A program made the position numbers and the translations under genes. DNA of 64,000 nucleotides, from positions 1 through 64,000 of the forward strand of contig JAFLBM010000021.1 in NCBI GenBank assembly GCA_017303455.1, read 5' to 3'. Shown piece by piece: positions 1 through 9,940 of the stretch (its first letter is position 1; each line of letters starts with the position of its first letter). Source of the stretch: Chitinophagales bacterium. Its GTDB lineage: Bacteria > Bacteroidota > Bacteroidia > Chitinophagales > Chitinophagaceae. Below the pieces are notes generated by a model, which saw only the letters and a program-made list of their open reading frames with translations, was not told where the DNA came from and did no database searches.

Positions 1-1
1 T

Positions 2-2707
2 AAACCGGGCAGTTTCTGGCACCACCGGGCAAATAACGGGTTAGGTTCTTTTGTCAACAGGAAATCATTTGGCAAGTTTATTGTGGAAAACAACGCCACA
101 CTCACTGCCGACGGGCCTGTTTACCGCATCAATAATCTTACCGTAGAGGCCGGAAGCAGTTTTATTACTCATACATCCGGGCAAACCGCGGTAATGGGAA
201 ATATTGTGGTGGAGGGAACACTTTCTTCCCCGGCGGCAGCGGCCAACGAATTGATCCTGGCTGGTAATGCCACGCAAACAATTTCCGGAACCGGCTCAAT
301 CAATATCGCCGGTTTGATTGTTGGTGACCGGTCAACAGTAGTATTAAACAAAAGTATTGGAGTTGATCAGTCTGTTATTGTAAATGGTAAACTGAATTTT
401 GGCACCCACCAGTTAACAGGGAATGCAATATTTATTGCCGAAGGAGTGGTAGCGCCTGTTACAGCAACCGGCACTACAGTTACAGGCAGCTACCAGGTTA
501 CAGGAAATACCCTGGTTCCTGCAACTGCGAGAGGGCAATCAATCGGTGGCCCCGGTATTGCTCCGAACACTGTCATCGTTTCTTTTTCTATAACTAATGA
601 TACCATCTACCTGTCCAATCCCCTGACAGCTTCGGCTACCGGGGTGGCTCTTACAGTTACCACCGGTGCTGCAACACTGGAAACTTCAAATACAAACGGG
701 TTTGATCCTGTAACGGGTTCAGCCGCAGTAACTGGTAACAAAACTTATAAGGACAGTATCAATTATATCATCAATGCTGCCACCAGTATGCCTTTTGGCA
801 TCTCAACGGGCTCCACCGCAACTTCCGTACATACGGGTTTTGCGATCATCAATGCAGCTGTAACAACGAATAAAGGAGTTTCTGTCAATGAATATTTATC
901 TCTGAATGGTAAAATGACTTTACGGCCTGCTGATACTGTTCATATATTGAATGGTGCCGTCATTAACGGCTCTGTCAATACTTCGAACTATATCGCTACA
1001 GATTATAATAGCACAACAGGACTGCAAAGTATCGTGCAATACGATGGGGCTGTTTCGGCTGTAACATTACCGGTAGGAACTGTTAATTATTATTTACCGG
1101 TGGTTATAACCCCCACAGTTGTATCTGATTTCGCTGTTGCTGTATTTGAAGGAATTACTACTAATGCTGCCGTGAATGGCACCCCATTGACTCCGGCACA
1201 AAAGCAAACGGTAGTGAATGCGGTCTGGAATATCAACAGGCTTACCGGTTCAGGCAATGCTGATCTTCAACTGGGATGGGTAACAGCATTGGAAGGATCT
1301 ACTTTTACCACTTTGCCTTCTACAGATATCGGGATGATCATCAATAATGGATCCTCTTGGAGTTTGCCCCTGGGTGTCGGCGATAATACAGCTAATACGG
1401 CATTGGCTGCTGTCAGTAGTTTTGGTTCATTCAGTGCCGGTGCTGTTCCTCCTGCACAACCCTTTATCTTCAATGCGATCCCGGTAAAAACCTATGGTGA
1501 TCCCGACTTCAACGGGGGAGCCACCAGTTTAAATACAACTCAGCCGGTTATTTATTCCAGCAGTGATCCTGCTGTTGCAACAATTGTGAATGGAGATATT
1601 CATATTGTTGGTGCGGGTGCAGCAGATATCACGGCTTCACAGGCCAGTGACGGTTTTTATCCGGCGGCAAGTGTTACCCGGCCACTGACGGTGAATAAAG
1701 CTGCACTGACCGTTACTGCAGATGATAAATTAAAATTTGAAGGGCAGGCTAATCCTGCACTCACTGCTTCCTATACTGGTTTTGTAATGGGAGAAACAGC
1801 GGTAGTGTTACTCACTCCGGCGGTTCTTACTACCACGGCGGTGCTGAATTCTCCTCCAGGTACTTACCCGATCACGGTTGCAGGTGCCACATCTGTTAAT
1901 TATGATATCAGCTTTGTAAATGGGGTGCTGACGGTGCAGCCAAAGCAAAATCAAACCATCACTTTTAATGCAATTCCAACCAAAACATATGGTAATGCTG
2001 ATTTTGCAGCTGGGGGCAGCAGTACAAATAATACCATACCCATAACGTATACGAGCAGCAATACTGGTGTGGCCACGATTATCGGGAGCACTATTCATAT
2101 TACAGGTGCAGGAACAACGACTATTACGGCTTCACAGGCCGGTAATGCTGGTTATTTTCCTGCAGCAGATGTGTCAAGAACATTGACTGTAAACAAAGTG
2201 AACCTGACAGTAAGAGCCAGGGATACAACCAAAGTGGAAGGCCAGGTGAATCCTGACTTCACTTTGACTTATGCCGGTTTTGTACTGGGAGAAACACCGC
2301 TCAATCTTAGCCCTGCACCAGTTGTTGCAACAACAGCAACCACTAATTCAGCCGCCGGGTATTATGCCCTTACTCCAGAAGGTGGTGTTTCGCAGAATTA
2401 TAATTTCATCTATGTTGCGGGCAGGTTAACTATTTACCCCCCCGGCGGAAACGGACAGCAATACATGAATGCATTCATGAGCAACAGCACTACGCTGAAT
2501 GTACGTGTATTTTCTGTTGAACCTGTATTGGGAGATATCAGGCTGTATGACCTTGCCGGCAGACCCCTTATGAAGAAGAATTTCTTTATGCCATCCGGGT
2601 TCGCCACAACAACCATACAAATTCCAACATTGCCATCGGGCCTGTATGTGGTTGCCATAACAGGAAATGGAGTTGACCTGAAAAAGACGATACCCATTAT
2701 TAAATAA
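2..2707 (+). CDS. MBG-repeat cell-surface protein with T9SS sorting domain (5' partial)
   Basis: The reading frame is open from the first bases of the window, and the only start-like codon near position 83 is a GTG, so this is the 3' part of a longer gene. The visible part is rich in Thr, Ser, Ala and Val and repetitive, as in beta-structured secreted proteins. Two MBG-type repeats follow each other in the last third, each carrying a 'KTYGxxDF' signature and ending in a 'LTV' strand. The final 75 residues match a Por-secretion type A sorting domain ('LYDLAGRPL', 'LPSGLYVV', terminal Lys-rich strand), so export by the type IX system and surface attachment are expected. The missing N-terminus could hold a catalytic domain. 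It precedes the lyase gene by only 7 bp, which suggests co-transcription with the utilisation locus. Confidence 0.85.
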   Translation, partial: KPGSFWHHRANNGLGSFVNRKSFGKFIVENNATLTADGPVYRINNLTVEAGSSFITHTSGQTAVMGNIVVEGTLSSPAAAANELILAGNATQTISGTGSINIAGLIVGDRSTVVLNKSIGVDQSVIVNGKLNFGTHQLTGNAIFIAEGVVAPVTATGTTVTGSYQVTGNTLVPATARGQSIGGPGIAPNTVIVSFSITNDTIYLSNPLTASATGVALTVTTGAATLETSNTNGFDPVTGSAAVTGNKTYKDSINYIINAATSMPFGISTGSTATSVHTGFAIINAAVTTNKGVSVNEYLSLNGKMTLRPADTVHILNGAVINGSVNTSNYIATDYNSTTGLQSIVQYDGAVSAVTLPVGTVNYYLPVVITPTVVSDFAVAVFEGITTNAAVNGTPLTPAQKQTVVNAVWNINRLTGSGNADLQLGWVTALEGSTFTTLPSTDIGMIINNGSSWSLPLGVGDNTANTALAAVSSFGSFSAGAVPPAQPFIFNAIPVKTYGDPDFNGGATSLNTTQPVIYSSSDPAVATIVNGDIHIVGAGAADITASQASDGFYPAASVTRPLTVNKAALTVTADDKLKFEGQANPALTASYTGFVMGETAVVLLTPAVLTTTAVLNSPPGTYPITVAGATSVNYDISFVNGVLTVQPKQNQTITFNAIPTKTYGNADFAAGGSSTNNTIPITYTSSNTGVATIIGSTIHITGAGTTTITASQAGNAGYFPAADVSRTLTVNKVNLTVRARDTTKVEGQVNPDFTLTYAGFVLGETPLNLSPAPVVATTATTNSAAGYYALTPEGGVSQNYNFIYVAGRLTIYPPGGNGQQYMNAFMSNSTTLNVRVFSVEPVLGDIRLYDLAGRPLMKKNFFMPSGFATTTIQIPTLPSGLYVVAITGNGVDLKKTIPIIK

Positions 2708-2714
2708 TTGATGT

Positions 2715-3923
2715 ATGAAAAAAGTATTGTTGTCCATAATTGGTTTAGCGTTTATAAGTTGTCAGGCAACCCATGCCTTTAAGCAGCCGGGTAAACCTGT
2801 TGTGTATGCACTCAACCTGCAGGTATTGGAAAAGAATAAAAAAAGAATCAATGCAAAAGACGCTGAACTGATGCCTGCGTATCAATTGTTACTGAAGGAT
2901 GCTGATAAATCGCTTGAGTTTGGCCCGGTGAGTGTGATGGAAAAAAAGCATATTCCGCCCAGCGGAGATAAACATGATTATATGAGCCTGGCACCTTATC
3001 ACTGGCCCGATCCTGCCAAAGCTGACGGCTTACCTTATATCAGGAAAGATGGGCAAACGAATCCGGAAGTGAAGGAGTATAAAGACAAGGAATATATGCC
3101 GGCATTATGCGGTCATGTGCATACACTGGCATTAGCCTATTATTTTTCCGGAGAAAGTGTATATGCAGCACATGCGGCGAAATTGCTGAGGGTATGGTTT
3201 CTTGACACGGCCACCCGGATGAATCCCAACCTGGATTTTGCACAGGCGATAAAAGGAGTGAATACCGGGAGAGGAGCCGGGTTGATCGATTCCCGCCATT
3301 TTGTAAAGGTGGTGGATGCGATTGGGTTATTGCAGGGTTCTGAATATTGGAAAGATGCGGATCAGAAGGGAATGAAACAATGGTTCGCCGGTTTCCTGCA
3401 CTGGATGCAAACCAGTAAGAATGGTATTGATGAAATGAATGCGGATAACAATCACGGGGTTTTTTATGATGCGCAACGTTTATCTATGGCTTTATTTATT
3501 GGTAATAAAGAGCTGGCCCAAAAAATTGTCAGGAATGCGGCGGACAGGCTTGATAAGCAAATGAACACCGAGGGATTATTTCCCAAAGAACTGGCCAGGA
3601 CAATATCACTTCATTACTCCACATTTGTAGTGAACGCCTTTTTCACGATCGCACAGATGGCGGATAAAGCGGGTGCGGATCTCTGGACTATGACGACTCC
3701 TTCCGGAAAATCACTGAAAAAGGCATTTGAAACACTGAAGCCCTACCTCGTACAGGATAAGAAATGGGAAGGTACACAGATCAGGGATTTTGATTTTGAG
3801 GACGGGTATCCTTTATTGATGGAGGCAGCCACCCGTTTTAATTGTAAATCATGCCGGGAAGATATCAAACGGCTGGCCGGGGATAAATCAAAACGTTTAC
3901 GGCTTAACCTGTTATACGAATAA
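2715..3923 (+). CDS. Alginate-lyase-fold polysaccharide lyase, probable lipoprotein
   Basis: The 402-residue protein has the pattern of the alginate lyase (alpha/alpha toroid) family, close to PL5/PL38 enzymes that cleave uronate polymers such as alginate or glucuronan by beta-elimination. Supporting motifs are 'YHWPDP' followed by 'PYIRKDGQTNPE' near residue 100, an 'NNHG' motif near residue 245, and an Arg-x5-Tyr segment ('RTISLHY') near residue 300. In PL5 enzymes the Asn-His pair, an Arg and a Tyr form the active site; that assignment here is by analogy. The N-terminus is hydrophobic and ends in 'FISC', so Cys16 is a possible lipidation site. It lies between a T9SS protein and SusC in one direction. 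The exact substrate cannot be read from the sequence. Confidence 0.85.
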   Translation: MKKVLLSIIGLAFISCQATHAFKQPGKPVVYALNLQVLEKNKKRINAKDAELMPAYQLLLKDADKSLEFGPVSVMEKKHIPPSGDKHDYMSLAPYHWPDPAKADGLPYIRKDGQTNPEVKEYKDKEYMPALCGHVHTLALAYYFSGESVYAAHAAKLLRVWFLDTATRMNPNLDFAQAIKGVNTGRGAGLIDSRHFVKVVDAIGLLQGSEYWKDADQKGMKQWFAGFLHWMQTSKNGIDEMNADNNHGVFYDAQRLSMALFIGNKELAQKIVRNAADRLDKQMNTEGLFPKELARTISLHYSTFVVNAFFTIAQMADKAGADLWTMTTPSGKSLKKAFETLKPYLVQDKKWEGTQIRDFDFEDGYPLLMEAATRFNCKSCREDIKRLAGDKSKRLRLNLLYE

Positions 3924-3950
3924 CGATTTGTAAATATTTAAACTGCTATT

Positions 3951-6900
3951 ATGAAAAAGTTACAGTGCTTGTTCTGCCTCATGTTTTTGCTGGGCAGTGT
4001 TGTGATGGCGCAAAAGAAAACGATAACCGGCAAAGTGCTCAACCAGGCAACCGGGGAACCTTTGCAGGGGGTGAGTATCCTGGTGGACAAACAAAAAGGG
4101 GGCACCACCACAAAACAGGATGGAACCTATTCTGTGTCCGTTCCGGGAGATGGTTCCACACTTATCTTTTCGTCGGTCGGGTTTATCTCTCAAACAGTAA
4201 CGGTAGGTGATAAGACGACTGTTGATATTTCGCTGCTCCCGATGATTATTGATAATAATGAAGTAGTCGTAATTGGTTACGGCACGCAAAAAAAATCACA
4301 TCTTACCGGCGCTGTATCAAAATATAAAAACGAAAAACTGGATGAGACTCCTGCTTCAAGGCTTGACCAGGCACTACAGGGTAAAATTGCAGGTGTGCAG
4401 ATACAAAACATTTCTTCGGAGGCAGGATCAGATCCGAAAGTAAGAGTGAGGGGTATCAGTTCTATTAATGCCGGTGCCAACCCACTGGTAGTTGTAGACG
4501 GACATCCTGTTCCCGATGGGCTTGCGTTTGTAAATATGGCAGATGTGGAATCTGTAGAAGTATTAAAAGATGCTGCATCTTCTGCGATCTATGGTTCAAG
4601 GGGAGCAAGTGGAGTAATCATTATTACTACCAAGAGCGGAAAGGCAGAACGGCCAAAATATTCGGTAAAATTTTCCAGCGGCTCTAAAACGCAGTATGAA
4701 TTATACCCGATGATGAGCACAACCGAGTACACCAATCTTCTTTTTTATGAAGCTTCACTAAAAGCAAAGGATCCAGGCATAACTCCTCCTGCCGGAACCG
4801 GGATTATTGCTAATAATGAAAGGGCAGCTTATATAGTGGAGAGCACTATCATGGGTGGTTTCGGGGCCGATTGGCAGAGAGAGGCGCTGCGGGATGCAAC
4901 GGTAAGGAACCTGCAGGTTAATGTTTCAGGAGGATCAAAGCAGGTGAAGTATTTTATTTCCGGTGGTTACCAGAAGGACCAGGGAATGATGTACCACAGC
5001 GAATACGACCGTTTTAATCTGCGGACAAGACTGGATGCACAGTTAGGTAAAAAAATGAAACTTACTTTCAACCTCAATCCTTCCTATATCAAAAGGGAAC
5101 GGCCCTCAGTTAATTTTATTGATTTTGTCCGGTTCCAATCTTTTCTGCCGGTCTATCATACACAGGCCAGTGCCGCTTTTGTAAGCCAGGCCGCACTATG
5201 GGCCAGTATTAAACCCGGCGATTTTGCACAGGCCCGGCATTTTAACGGCCGTGTGTACAGCGGCCTTATGCCTGATGGAAGCACCTGGACAACTTCGTCT
5301 CCAACAGATCCGTTTAATACAGCTAATAATACACCCAAATCAGTAATGGAAACAAGAACCATTACATCGAACGATTACCGGGTATTAAATTCAGCTGATC
5401 TTTCGTATAATATTTTACCCGGTCTCGATTTCAAAACAATGGGCAGTGTATATATTAATTATACACAGGGACTTGATTTTGCAAAGAGGAATTCCAACCG
5501 GGAAGGCGATATCAACAGAGGTGTTTACAATAACCGTCTTTTTGTAGACCTGCTGTCGGAAAATACCCTGAATTATGTAAAACAATTCAAAGATCATTCT
5601 TTTAATGTGCTCGCAGGATTCACGGCACAGAAAACAAAAATCAGGGACGAGCAAATCACAGGATTAGATTATCCCAGTGACAATATTACCACCCTGAATA
5701 CAGCTTTACAGATTGATCAGGCAAAAGAAGCGACATTCAATTTAAAAAACCAGATTGGTTTGCTCTCTTATCTTGGCCGTATCAATTACAGTTATAAGAA
5801 CAAATATCTTTTATCAGCCAGTTACCGGGCAGATGGAAGTTCTTATTTCGCTCCGGGCAATAAATGGGGTTCTTTTCCTTCTTTGTCACTGGGCTGGGTA
5901 GCTACAGAAGAAAAATTTTCAGAAAAATTAGATTGGTTAAGTAACCTGAAACTGAGAGCCAGCTATGGAGCAACAGGTAATAACCGTATCGTTGATTTTG
6001 CATTTGTTGATTTGCTGTATGCCGCTAATTATCCCCTGGGTTCCGGAACCGGTGCCAGTGCAGTGGGGCAGGTGCCCTCAAGAGATATTCTTTCCAATCC
6101 TGATATAACCTGGGAAAGAACTTTCCAGTATAATGCTGGTATTGATATAGCACTTTTCAGGAATGCTATCTCTTTCTCAGTAGATGTTTACCAATCGAAA
6201 ACTGACCAGTTATTATTAAGACAATCGGCGATGGGATTTGCAGGAGTTCCGCTTGCATGGAATAATATTGGTCGCCTGCAAAACAGGGGTATCGAGCTGG
6301 AACTCACCACGACTAATTTCAAAAGGAAGGATTTTCGCTGGACAACTTCTGCTAATATAGCACATAATAGAAATAAGATTCTCGAACTTGGAGATGAAGC
6401 TTTTCTGCTGAACCAGGGAGAGCGAACCGAATTATATATGAACCGGGTCGGGGATCCGCTAATTCAGTTCTTTGGCTATAAAACAGATGGTGTCTGGTTA
6501 TCACAGGCAGATATTACAGCAGCGCAGGCAGCGGGTTTGTCTAGCCCCCTGAGTAATATTTTTGTTCCAGGTGGTTTAAAACTGGTGGATGTTAATGGAG
6601 ATAAGATTATAAATGCGGATGACAGGGTGATAACGGGGTCTCCTTATCCCGACTTCACCTGGGGAATTACTAATAATATTACCTATAAAGCTTTTGACCT
6701 GAGTTTTATGTTCCAGGGTGTGCAGGGTGGCCAGCTTATAAATGGTGATCCTAATTACAATGAAACAAAAAGATACAACAGAAATTACAATGCCAACCGC
6801 TGGTTAAGTCCAATGTTCCCCGGCGATGGTAAAACACCTTATTCAACTGTTGGGTTCAACTGGATGCTGACTGATTATGTGGTGGAAGATGCTTCGTATT

Positions 6901-7151
6901 ATGCATTACGGGAGGTGATTGTGGGGTATACATTACCTCAGAAAATTGCCCGAACAGTTCATCTCAGTTCAATGCGGGTCTATTTCTCCGGCCAAAACCT
7001 GTTTTTTCATTCCGCAGCCGGTTACAGGGGTATCAATACAGAAGCAAGATTTACTACCGGCCCTTATAACACACCGTTGGTGGATGGTTACCAGCGGGGA
7101 AGTTTCCCTATGCCTAAAACATTTTTATTCGGTATTGATGTTAACTTCTGA
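3951..7151 (+). CDS. SusC/RagA family TonB-dependent outer-membrane transporter
   Basis: This 1,066-residue protein has the full SusC layout. A signal peptide ends around residue 20 (before 'QKK'), then comes a carboxypeptidase-D-like regulatory domain (about 24-100) with 'GxxLQGVSILV'. The plug starts at 'VVVIGYGTQKKSHLTGAV' with the family-typical 'IRGISSI'-type and 'VLKDAASSAIYGSRGASGVIIITT' segments, and a long beta-barrel ends in 'FGIDVNF'. SusC proteins import oligosaccharides across the outer membrane together with the SusD lipoprotein, driven by TonB. SusD follows 18 bp downstream and a uronate-lyase-type enzyme is upstream, so oligouronides are the likely cargo. That substrate is inference from context. 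Confidence 0.97.
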   Translation: MKKLQCLFCLMFLLGSVVMAQKKTITGKVLNQATGEPLQGVSILVDKQKGGTTTKQDGTYSVSVPGDGSTLIFSSVGFISQTVTVGDKTTVDISLLPMIIDNNEVVVIGYGTQKKSHLTGAVSKYKNEKLDETPASRLDQALQGKIAGVQIQNISSEAGSDPKVRVRGISSINAGANPLVVVDGHPVPDGLAFVNMADVESVEVLKDAASSAIYGSRGASGVIIITTKSGKAERPKYSVKFSSGSKTQYELYPMMSTTEYTNLLFYEASLKAKDPGITPPAGTGIIANNERAAYIVESTIMGGFGADWQREALRDATVRNLQVNVSGGSKQVKYFISGGYQKDQGMMYHSEYDRFNLRTRLDAQLGKKMKLTFNLNPSYIKRERPSVNFIDFVRFQSFLPVYHTQASAAFVSQAALWASIKPGDFAQARHFNGRVYSGLMPDGSTWTTSSPTDPFNTANNTPKSVMETRTITSNDYRVLNSADLSYNILPGLDFKTMGSVYINYTQGLDFAKRNSNREGDINRGVYNNRLFVDLLSENTLNYVKQFKDHSFNVLAGFTAQKTKIRDEQITGLDYPSDNITTLNTALQIDQAKEATFNLKNQIGLLSYLGRINYSYKNKYLLSASYRADGSSYFAPGNKWGSFPSLSLGWVATEEKFSEKLDWLSNLKLRASYGATGNNRIVDFAFVDLLYAANYPLGSGTGASAVGQVPSRDILSNPDITWERTFQYNAGIDIALFRNAISFSVDVYQSKTDQLLLRQSAMGFAGVPLAWNNIGRLQNRGIELELTTTNFKRKDFRWTTSANIAHNRNKILELGDEAFLLNQGERTELYMNRVGDPLIQFFGYKTDGVWLSQADITAAQAAGLSSPLSNIFVPGGLKLVDVNGDKIINADDRVITGSPYPDFTWGITNNITYKAFDLSFMFQGVQGGQLINGDPNYNETKRYNRNYNANRWLSPMFPGDGKTPYSTVGFNWMLTDYVVEDASYYALREVIVGYTLPQKIARTVHLSSMRVYFSGQNLFFHSAAGYRGINTEARFTTGPYNTPLVDGYQRGSFPMPKTFLFGIDVNF

Positions 7152-7169
7152 CCATTAAACTTATTTAAT

Positions 7170-8714
7170 ATGAAACACGTACAATATATCATACTTATCG
7201 GTTGTCTTGGTTTGCTTTCCTGTAAGAAGGTAATCGATCTGTACCCGCAATCTAACCTGAATACCGGAACTTACTATTCTAATCTTGAAGAAGTGAAAGC
7301 CGGGCTTACCGGATGTTATAACGGGATGCAGCGTTCACTTTTCAACGAATGGCAATTCACCGAGTTGCGAAGCGATAATGCAAAAATGGGTGCGCCGGGC
7401 AGCACCGCTTCTGCTAACCGTGACCTCAGCGACCTGGATATGTTTATTCCCAGTACATCTCAACAACAGATCTATAATTACTGGCTGGCTACATATAATA
7501 ATATACGTAATACAAATATTGTATTGCAGAAATTGGGTGTTGTCTATGATCCGGGAACCGGCGTATTGACTTTTAACAACATCAATATACCGATTACAGA
7601 AGCAGATCGTAAACAACTGGCGGGTGAAGCCCTGTTCATCAGGGCTTATCATTATTTCAACCTCGTTCGTTTATTTGGTGGTGTATTCCTGGTTTATGAA
7701 CCCGTATCCCCCACACAGGCAAAAGCGATGAACCGGGTCCCTGCTGCTGATATATACAAACTCATAGAAGCTGATCTGGTAACAGCGGCAACCTCTATGA
7801 ACGGTTTAAAATTTGGCCAGTTTGCTGCTGCCGATATAGGCAGGGCTAACCGCTGGGCTGCAAAAGGCATGCTGGCAAAAGTATATCTTACCCTGGGAAG
7901 AAAAGCTGACGCCATCACCCTGTTACAGGATGTGATCTTGAACAGTGGTTATTCTTTGCAGAATAATTATGCCAATGTTTTTTCTATCAGTAATGAGATG
8001 AACTCGGAAATCCTTTTTGCGGTTCGTTATAAAGCGGGTGGTATCGGATTGGGATCTCCGTTTGGAAATACTTTCGCTCCATTAGGTACGGGTTCTGCGG
8101 TTATCAATGGTGATGGTGATGGATTGAATTATCCCACAGCTGAGCTGGATACTTTAACGAACGGGGATCTGAGAAAACCAACCCTGATCGGTGTATTTGG
8201 TACCGGATCAGCTGCTAAATGGTACGTAAAGAAGTTCCTTTTCCCGGTTACACTGGTGGATGATGGTGAAAGCGACTGGCCCATACTGCGCTATGCAGAT
8301 ATCCTGCTGATGCTGGCGGAAGCACAAGGCTATACACAGGCAAGTCTTGATCTGCTCAACAGTGTGCGGCCAAGAGCCGGGTTACCCAATCACACGATGG
8401 CAACAATAACATCTGTGGCGCAATTTGAACAAGCCTTATCCACCGAGAGAAGGATTGAGTTTGCGTTTGAAAACCAGCGCTGGTTTGACCTGGTCAGGTT
8501 TAATACCACCCTGACAACGATAACAGCCCAGCAATCCATAAAAGACCACTATGCGGATGAATATAATGCTCATTACCGCCTGTACCTGCCGCCAACACCA
8601 ACGCTGGCTGAATTGCAAGGGTATATCACTCAGGAAAAATTATTGTTACCCATCCCGCAACGGGAAATTGATACCAACACCCAACTGGTAATTCCTCAAA
8701 ACCCAGGATACTGA
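7170..8714 (+). CDS. SusD/RagB family glycan-binding lipoprotein
   Basis: The 514-residue product has a lipoprotein signal ending in 'LGLLSC' (Cys18), followed by the typical 'YPQSNLNTGTYY' start of SusD proteins and the helical 'GEALFIRAYHYFNLVRLFGGV' segment near residue 155 that marks the family. The C-terminal SusD domain contains 'ERRIEFAFENQRWFDLVRF'. SusD proteins form a lid on the SusC barrel and capture glycans at the cell surface. Gene order SusC then SusD with a short gap is the usual arrangement, and the esterase gene follows after 18 bp, so all five genes probably share a transcript. Confidence 0.96.
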   Translation: MKHVQYIILIGCLGLLSCKKVIDLYPQSNLNTGTYYSNLEEVKAGLTGCYNGMQRSLFNEWQFTELRSDNAKMGAPGSTASANRDLSDLDMFIPSTSQQQIYNYWLATYNNIRNTNIVLQKLGVVYDPGTGVLTFNNINIPITEADRKQLAGEALFIRAYHYFNLVRLFGGVFLVYEPVSPTQAKAMNRVPAADIYKLIEADLVTAATSMNGLKFGQFAAADIGRANRWAAKGMLAKVYLTLGRKADAITLLQDVILNSGYSLQNNYANVFSISNEMNSEILFAVRYKAGGIGLGSPFGNTFAPLGTGSAVINGDGDGLNYPTAELDTLTNGDLRKPTLIGVFGTGSAAKWYVKKFLFPVTLVDDGESDWPILRYADILLMLAEAQGYTQASLDLLNSVRPRAGLPNHTMATITSVAQFEQALSTERRIEFAFENQRWFDLVRFNTTLTTITAQQSIKDHYADEYNAHYRLYLPPTPTLAELQGYITQEKLLLPIPQREIDTNTQLVIPQNPGY

Positions 8715-8732
8715 TAATGAAATTGAAACACT

Positions 8733-9632
8733 ATGAAAAAAACAGTACTGATTATTGCACTTGTTCTGTCATTTATACCGGAATCATTCAGCCAGGAAGC
8801 TGCTGATACCATTTATAAACCAGTAGAGTATCCCGAAGGGTTCACAGCCCGGTTAAATGTTGTTTACACTAAAGTGAAAGACTGGGAAGGAAAAATGGAT
8901 ATTTATCTTCCTCCTGAAAAGAAAGGGCCTTCGCCGGTGGTTATTAATATACATGGTGGCGGCTGGAATAAAGGAGTAAAAGAATCACAAACAGGATTCA
9001 ATACCTTCTTTAAAATGGGATATGCAGTTGCCAATATCGAATACAGGCTAACAGGACAGGCAACAGCCCCCGCTGCAGTAGAAGATACCCGTTGCGCATT
9101 GATCTACCTGATCAAAAATGCAAAGGAGTTGAATATTGATGTCAATAAAATAGTCATCATGGGAGGCAGTGCCGGCGGCCACCTGGCTTTGATGGGCGGT
9201 TTATTAGGAAACGATCACCGGTTTGACGGGAACTGTCCTGGTGTGGAGAATATAAAAGTGGCGGCCATCATTGATAAGTATGGTATTACCGATGTATGGG
9301 ATTGGGGATATGGCAGTCATGTTACAAGTAAGTCTGCGATAAGGTGGCTGGGCGATAAAGCCAGCGATAGAAAATTTGCAATGTCTGTTTCTCCCATTTA
9401 TTATGTCAGTAAAAGCAGTCCTCCCACTTTCATTGTGCATGGAGATGCTGACCCGACTGTTTCTTACCAGCAATCAGTTGAACTGCACAAGAAATTTAAC
9501 GAAGTGGGAGTGAAAACAGAGTTCATAACCGTTCCGGGAGGCCTGCACGGAAAGTTTGACAAAGAAAAAAATTCAGAAATCAATAAAAGGATTGCTGATT
9601 TCTTACAAGAATTGGGACTTGGTGGAAAGTGA
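8733..9632 (+). CDS. Secreted alpha/beta hydrolase, BD-FAE/acetyl-esterase type
   Basis: A 299-residue alpha/beta hydrolase with a cleavable signal peptide (about 1-20, ending 'ESFSQ'). The oxyanion loop 'HGGGW' is at residues 74-78, the nucleophile elbow 'GGSAGG' puts Ser at 146, and 'HGDADPTVS' (Asp240) and 'GGLHGKF' (His272) complete a plausible triad. This architecture is common for carbohydrate esterases that remove acetyl or feruloyl groups. Placed last in the SusC/D locus, it probably deacetylates the polymer so that the lyase and importer can act; that role is inference. A second, diverged member of the same family lies at 46244-47098. Confidence 0.88.
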   Translation: MKKTVLIIALVLSFIPESFSQEAADTIYKPVEYPEGFTARLNVVYTKVKDWEGKMDIYLPPEKKGPSPVVINIHGGGWNKGVKESQTGFNTFFKMGYAVANIEYRLTGQATAPAAVEDTRCALIYLIKNAKELNIDVNKIVIMGGSAGGHLALMGGLLGNDHRFDGNCPGVENIKVAAIIDKYGITDVWDWGYGSHVTSKSAIRWLGDKASDRKFAMSVSPIYYVSKSSPPTFIVHGDADPTVSYQQSVELHKKFNEVGVKTEFITVPGGLHGKFDKEKNSEINKRIADFLQELGLGGK

Positions 9633-9661
9633 GAGGTGAAATAAAATATATTTGTTAGGAT

Positions 9662-9697
9662 AAAGATCCGGTTGTATTTGTCAACCGGATCTTTGTT
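9662..9697 (+). terminator. Intrinsic terminator of the polysaccharide-utilisation locus
   Basis: A perfect 13-bp stem (9662-9674 with 9682-9694) encloses a 7-nt loop and is followed by a T-rich run. It lies 29 bp after the esterase stop and closes the plus-strand operon. The remaining gap to 9940 is AT-rich, and I saw no further gene or convincing signal there. Confidence 0.85.
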
Positions 9698-9940
9698 ATT
9701 TAATATTCCCGGGAAATGAACATTTTCTCAACGGTTTTTTTTATTTATATCTTTACCCTCCAAACAATAAACTCGTTGTGCAGGCATGTTGATTTTGTAA
9801 CATAAAAAAGACATAGACAGGATTAAATAACTTTACGAAAGAAATACATGAATTCCTGCTGGGGAATAAATATCCCGATAACTGTCCACGTAATGTATGG
9901 TGACAGGCTGTTACATGTTTTCCGCAATCTCCTGCTTTTT

